From: Beta vulgaris subsp. vulgaris | Taxonomy: Eukaryota > Streptophyta > Magnoliopsida > Caryophyllales > Amaranthaceae | DNA: 64,000 nucleotides | Reading direction: 5' to 3' | Assembly (NCBI RefSeq): GCF_026745355.1 | Contig: NC_079203.1 | Span: 37,696,037 to 37,760,036, forward strand | Shown here: positions 59,265 through 64,000 of the stretch, one piece after another | Layout: each line of letters starts with the position of its first letter | How positions within the stretch are numbered: the first letter of the stretch is position 1 | Program-made: the position numbers and the translations under genes | The notes under the pieces: generated by a model | Database searches by the model: none | Seen by the model: only the letters and a program-made list of their open reading frames with translations | What the model was told of the DNA's origin: nothing

Positions 59265-60240
59265 GTTTTATAAGGCGCAAGGCGAAGGCGCACACATCTT
59301 CTTCTACACATTATCCTAGAAATCAAATAAAGAATAATTGTAATACTTAAAACAATATAGATATTATATTAAAGACCCATAAAAGGGTATAAGAAAGTAT
59401 AGTTCATCCCTAGAATACCGAAACAAGTCAAAGTACTAGGTAGAAACTAGAAAGAAAAGCAAACAAAGTATTTAAGATTAGCCTACTAGAACAACTGAAA
59501 ATCCAAATTTTCATCATCAACAATCAACAAGCTACAATTCAAATTATATCCCAAAACTAGTTATTTAAATAACCATGTAGAGGGATTAAAAAATACCTAG
59601 TCACTGCCAGGCTGCCATATGGAAAAAGTTGCATTGAAGAAGAAATAAAGAATCATATTCTGCTATAAGGAAAAAGTTACCACTGGTAAAATAAGAAGAA
59701 GAAATAAAGAAGAATAGAGAAGAAATAAGAAAATGAATACCCACTTGGAAAAAATAGGAAACATGCAGTGAAGAATAAAGAAGAAACAAAGAAAGAAAGA
59801 AAGAAAGAAAGAAAGAAGAAAGACAAAAGAAAAAGAAGAAGAAGAAGAAGGGAAGAAGATAACAAATAAAGAGTAAGAAAGAAAGAAAGAAGAAGAAGAG
59901 AAGATACGAGAAGAGAACTTACCAGCTAGGCGGCGACCACAGGCGACGTCCAGCAACGAGCAGCAGGCAAGTTTCTAGATCTAGGTTTTCTACCCAAAAA
60001 GTGTGTCGAGCAATGAGGTACAAAAACATGAAAACGTGGGAAAATAGGGGGTGGTGGCCCATACACGCCTTAACCCCAAAAGCGGGCGCCTCTTACTTAA
60101 GTAAAGGCGCACAAAAGTCCCTGCCTCCTTGCTCCTATCACTGTACGCCTTGCTTCGGTTGATGGATGCGATTTTCTCACTGCATGGTTCACTTTGTGCC
60201 TAGGCAACACACCCGTTTTAAAATTAAGGTTACCTATGAG
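59265..60240. repeat. GGCGCAAGGCG-bounded repeat with GAAA-rich core
   Basis: It starts TTATAAGGCGCAAGGCGAAG and ends with GGCGCC...AAAGGCGCAC and GTACGCCTTGCTTCGG text, so its ends are partly inverted. The centre at 59690-59920 is an AAAG/AAG-rich microsatellite region. It looks like a transposon of unknown class. Frames here are low-complexity artefacts. Confidence 0.45.
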
Positions 60241-60526
60241 ATTCTGAAAAGTCCAGCTGCCTTTAAATAAGTTTATAATATCTTGATTTCTTCTTTACTG
60301 CTCTTGCTCATTTGAGTTTCTTCCAAATGATTTCACCTTGATTCTTCCAATCCAACTTCAAAACCAATGAGAATGTATATTACTAACGTACGACCATAGG
60401 TGTTAGGCCCGTTCACTTTATACCTCCTTATGAAAAAGGTTTCCAGAGGTTGATGAACAAGTTGGGGTGGCTGAGCTTGGAGGCTGCATGAGCTAATTTT
60501 TGCAGCACTAGCTTATGTGATGCAGC

Positions 60527-60540
60527 GGGGGGGGGGGGGG
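60527..60540 (+). repeat. Poly-G run of 14
   Basis: Homopolymer of 14 G, unusual in this AT-rich DNA and error-prone in assembly. Confidence 0.95.
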
Positions 60541-61188
60541 ATGTGGAACTTAATAGTGGTTGTGGGTTTCAAAGGATTGTTTGTGGGCCTGTGGGTGCTC
60601 AAGGTAGAAGTGGAGATAAGAAAGGGGTAAATACAATTAGTTACTCCTATAACAAATATGGGGGCTGGAATATATACATTTCAAAAATAAAGGAGAACTT
60701 ATCGTTGCTTATTGAAATCAGCCTATTTTCAAAAATAAAGGTGAACTAACATGGCTTAAACATCATATGGCACAAATAAAGTAAGAATAAGAAGAAGATT
60801 GGGATAATAATAATGAAAATACATCAAAACGTAAAGATAATTACAAGCTTTCGAGAGGCTTGTTCTCTCCCATTGAACTATCAAAAGCTCACGCTAACTC
60901 TCGAAAGCTTCAGATCGTAGGTGATAGGTGACCCTTTCTAGTTGCCGCTAACATATTCCGTGGTTTGTAGAACATACTTCGATGGCAAGTCACAAGAGTG
61001 TCGGGTAGTGAGTAGAGAGGAAAAAGCTTTGGAGATGCAATAAATGAGTAAATTATTCTATGATAGTAATATGCATTTGTGGGGAAATAAAATATTTAAA
61101 TTGTGGTAGGGAAGTGTGAATAGTCATATTTAAAGTTATCATTACTTTTGTCAGCTTTCCTCCATATGCCAACTTTTCTTTTTCCGTA
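60541..61188. other. Unassigned DNA
   Basis: No gene or clear repeat boundary recognised. Confidence 0.35.
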
Positions 61189-62115
61189 GTAGGGGTGTGA
61201 GTTGGATGGACCAGACTGGATTGGATAAGATTTTGTCAAATCCAATTCCAGTCCAAAGGTTTTTGGATATGAGAAATTTGGATATGAGAAATTGAGTCCA
61301 ACTCTCATTTGAACTTTTTTTTTGGGTCCAATCCAGTCCAAAACAAAGTTCTTGAGTACCAATCCAATCAAGTCAAGTCCAAATTATATACTTAAAATAA
61401 ATGAAATACTTGCCATTTATGGCCGTTTGAAAATAAATGAAACGTTATTTTATTTCGTATTTACTTCTCTCTATCTCTCTCCTCATCACATGAGTCCCTT
61501 TTTTTCTTTCTCTCTATCTCTCCCATCTCCTTAATCCACGTGCCAAAGCCCTAAGTTTCATTTGAAACAGAACGGATGAGTATAATTTTCATCCCAAATT
61601 TATTCAAACCATTTTCTCATGTTTTAAATTTGAAAAGTTACTCACCATTGCAAAATTAATTTTCAAGGAAAATGGAGTATGGATATATAAAAACCACAAC
61701 CACAATTCCAAATAAGTAACTACATCTACTTCAAAAGGGTTCTAAAATCTATAATAACATGCAAATTACAACATAGGAGACTCGAATCTCAAAATAATAA
61801 TAAAAAAGCCTCTTAACAATCTGCAATATCTGAGCACCCATCTACAATGGTCTGCTTACACACATACAGCAACCTATATATGGTCTCTTACTATTTAGGG
61901 CTGGAATTCATGTAACAAGAGGGTAAGTAAGGTAATAAGGTAAAACAATCAACAATCGGGGTTGAAGATTATGTAACAACAGGGTAACTTTGAATTGGAT
62001 TTCATATTATTAGGTTGAAGATTATGAAACAATAGGGTGAAGTGGATTGGACTTTGGACTCCATAGGGTTGAGTCCAAGTCAGTCCAAAAACTTTTGGAC
62101 TCGAAATTTGAGTCC
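61189..62115. repeat. TTGGACT/AGTCCAA-rich repeat, probable non-autonomous transposon
   Basis: It begins TAGGGGTGTGAGTTGGATGG. Subterminal blocks with CAATCCAGTCCAAA (61200-61385) and GATTGGACTTTGGACTCC (62045-62110) face each other. Flanks TTCCGTAG and TTTCGTAG (62132-62139 region) could be an 8-bp duplication with one mismatch, but the right end does not show a good inverted match. Confidence 0.4.
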
Positions 62116-62720
62116 GAGAATTGGATTTTGTACTTTTCGTAGTTCGCTTACATTTGTATTTCCTAGAAGCAAAACATAAATGTTAAAAATACTTTAAAAT
62201 ACAGTAATACTTTGAAAAGTGGTGGTTTACTTTGAAAGTTAGACTATTAAAAATACAGTATTATATTTCCAGATTTATTTTTTAAAAATCTTTTTCTGCC
62301 AATCCATGCTATACCCGTTTTTCGAAAATTTAATCTTGACGTTTTCCGTCCCCGTACTTGTACTCGTATCCATCCCCGCATCCGTTTTGGTGCTACGTAG
62401 GATGATGTTAACTTCCTGAAAGAAATGGCCAAAACACCAAGTAGTGCTCTGTTATGTCAATTTTGCATTCCTTTGTAAGGTGTAACACTGATTGGTTACG
62501 ACATAGAAACTTTTTCAACTGTGCTCTTTTCTTAGCTATTACGAGCAATTAAGAACTACATGTTTGTGCGAAACTCTATGTTACTCAGACAGGGATTGAG
62601 TGTCTACTTGGATACAGGTGTCCAAGTGTCTGACTCGGCTATTTTGTAGAAAAAAGTGAAGTTTTTAGTTTAAAAAAAATGAAGTATCCAAGTAAAGTGT
62701 CGTGTTGGACACGGCTGGAT
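62116..62720. other. Unassigned DNA
   Basis: A patch at 62580-62710 with GTGTCCAAGTGTCTGACTCG-like words resembles a dispersed plant repeat. No gene recognised. Confidence 0.35.
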
Positions 62721-62723
62721 TTA

Positions 62724-63579
62724 TGGGGTGTTTGGCATGGGATCTGTAAGTAAGGGAAAGGGAAATATGAACCTTTTTTTCCCTTAGTTTGTGTTTGGTG
62801 CCTTGTGGGGTTCCTTTTCTCAGTTTCTGAAATTCCAGCTCCCCTAAAACTCCCTAACTCTGAACTCCCCTTCCCCCCTGGAGAAGGGTTTCACAAAAGG
62901 CCCAAACATGTCTACACCTTTCACCTCTAATAAAGCACTGTCCCAAACCAGCTTGACTGCAAGCTCCATCATCAGTCCCCCAATACACCCACCACTGGGA
63001 ACCATCAACATCTCAACACCGGCCACCGCCATCCCGTAACCGCCCAATTTTAAGCTCACTGTTGAAAATATCAACACCACCATCAACCACCCAAGTCGGA
63101 ATTTCGACACACCACAAAATACAGGATCCGAGACAAGGGATAAAGACTAAAAGAATCTTAGCGTGGGTCCATGAAAGCATGTTTTCTGGATTACTTGGTC
63201 AAATTCGACCATTAAGTTCTAGATCTGGAACTTCAATAGTCGAATTGGGCCACTAAATGCCTGTCCACGGTGGCGATTTACACTTGGCGGCAGAGGAAGG
63301 AGTGGCAACCTATTCGCATATTCATGTATGGGGGAGGGAGAAGAGAGGACACTGTAGATGAGGAGATAGAAAAGGTGGTGAAGTTGAAGAGAGAGAAGAC
63401 GTTGGATGAAGGGTGAGTTGATGGTGGTGGGCAGAGTCCTGACAGTGAAGGGGAAGAGAGCGTGACGGTGGAGGGTTTTATTCCTTTTATCAAACCAAAC
63501 ATAAAGGTAACTGGAAGGGTTTTGCTAACTTCCCTTTCTGAATTCCTTTCCAATCCTGATTGCAATACCAAATGCCCAC
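62724..63579. mobile_element. Tourist-like (PIF/Harbinger) MITE, 856 bp, TTA duplication
   Basis: The left end TGGGGTGTTTGGCATGGG matches the right end read inward, GTGGGCATTTGGTATTG, with a few mismatches. TTA flanks both ends (62721-62723 and 63580-63582). Internal open frames on both strands have no family signature. Confidence 0.7.
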
Positions 63580-63582
63580 TTA

Positions 63583-64000
63583 AATCATGACTGATGGCTC
63601 CTCAGTTGGTAAGCGAGGACCTGCAGGTGTGATTATCTTATTAGAGATTGTGATAGGAACATATAAGGAAATGTTCTATTGGTTTAGATGTCTGTGACTC
63701 AAACACTACTGAGTTAAGTGCTTTGAGGCACTGATTGGAGTTATATCTTGCATGGGCGGAACTCTTTTAAGCACAATATGGAATCTGACTTGTGTAATAT
63801 GGTTAGTGTGCTTGTTAGTAGAGATTCATGGCATTGTGGGTGGTGAAAGGACATCAGTTTTGTTGATAGTATGTTGAGTCAGATGATTGATTTAAGCTGT
63901 ATCACACTATCAGGGAACAAATCCCGAAGCTGATGTCTTTGGCTTGGAAAGATGTGAATAAGGGATCTTTGAATGCCTGTTTTAATCGTACCTTCCCCCC
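63583..64000. other. Unassigned DNA at the right edge
   Basis: No gene or repeat recognised. Confidence 0.35.

Noticed and set aside
59601..59956. Phe/Ser/Leu-rich minus-strand frames
   Set aside because: Low-complexity reading of a GAAA-rich microsatellite region.

Overview
This is nuclear DNA of a flowering plant, most likely a eudicot. Three host genes can be read from conserved, intron-split proteins: the start of a HEN2-type nuclear exosome RNA helicase (minus strand, exon 1 at 6360-7508), a complete four-exon MBD2-like protein with CW and methyl-CpG-binding domains (minus strand, 30007-34724), and the first exon of the small complex I subunit NDUFB4/B15 (plus strand, 58150-58317). The species cannot be fixed from the sequence. 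The AT-rich background, the density of transposons and the endogenous pararetrovirus are all normal for a dicot.

Most of the window is transposable elements. 1-2470 is an open LINE ORF1 that leaves the window on the left and may sit in the first HEN2 intron. 3.2-9.3 kb holds a mini-Helitron, HEN2 exon 1, a TCCGAC-rich repeat and a foldback MULE-like MITE. 9.3-16.9 kb holds an AT-rich minisatellite and a decayed caulimovirid-like pararetrovirus. 17-23 kb holds a PIF/Harbinger MITE with TAA duplications, a LINE tail fragment and a deleted gypsy gag. 23311-27891 is a full-length PIF/Harbinger transposon with TTA duplications, both genes (degenerate, first catalytic Asp replaced by Asn) and three consecutive long palindromes upstream of ORF1. 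29201-29440 is a complete TRIM retroelement with ATAAT duplications. After the MBD gene come tandem arrays, a Stowaway MITE, and at 40.2-41.6 kb a nest of Helitron termini with a hAT element inside. 41763-52976 is a complete 11.2-kb gypsy chromovirus (Tekay/Del type by inference) with ATACC duplications and 2.7-kb LTRs; it has split an older inverted-repeat element and carries an extra leader ORF before gag. 54005-57996 is a 4-kb Helitron-like element ending about 150 bp upstream of the NDUFB4-like start codon. The last 6 kb is intron or intergenic DNA with repeats and a Tourist-like MITE.

The host genes are not an operon or pathway cluster. The most useful second looks are the triple palindrome of the Harbinger element, the leader ORF of the chromovirus, and the nearly pure indel pattern separating its two LTRs, which suggests uncorrected single-base assembly errors rather than real decay.
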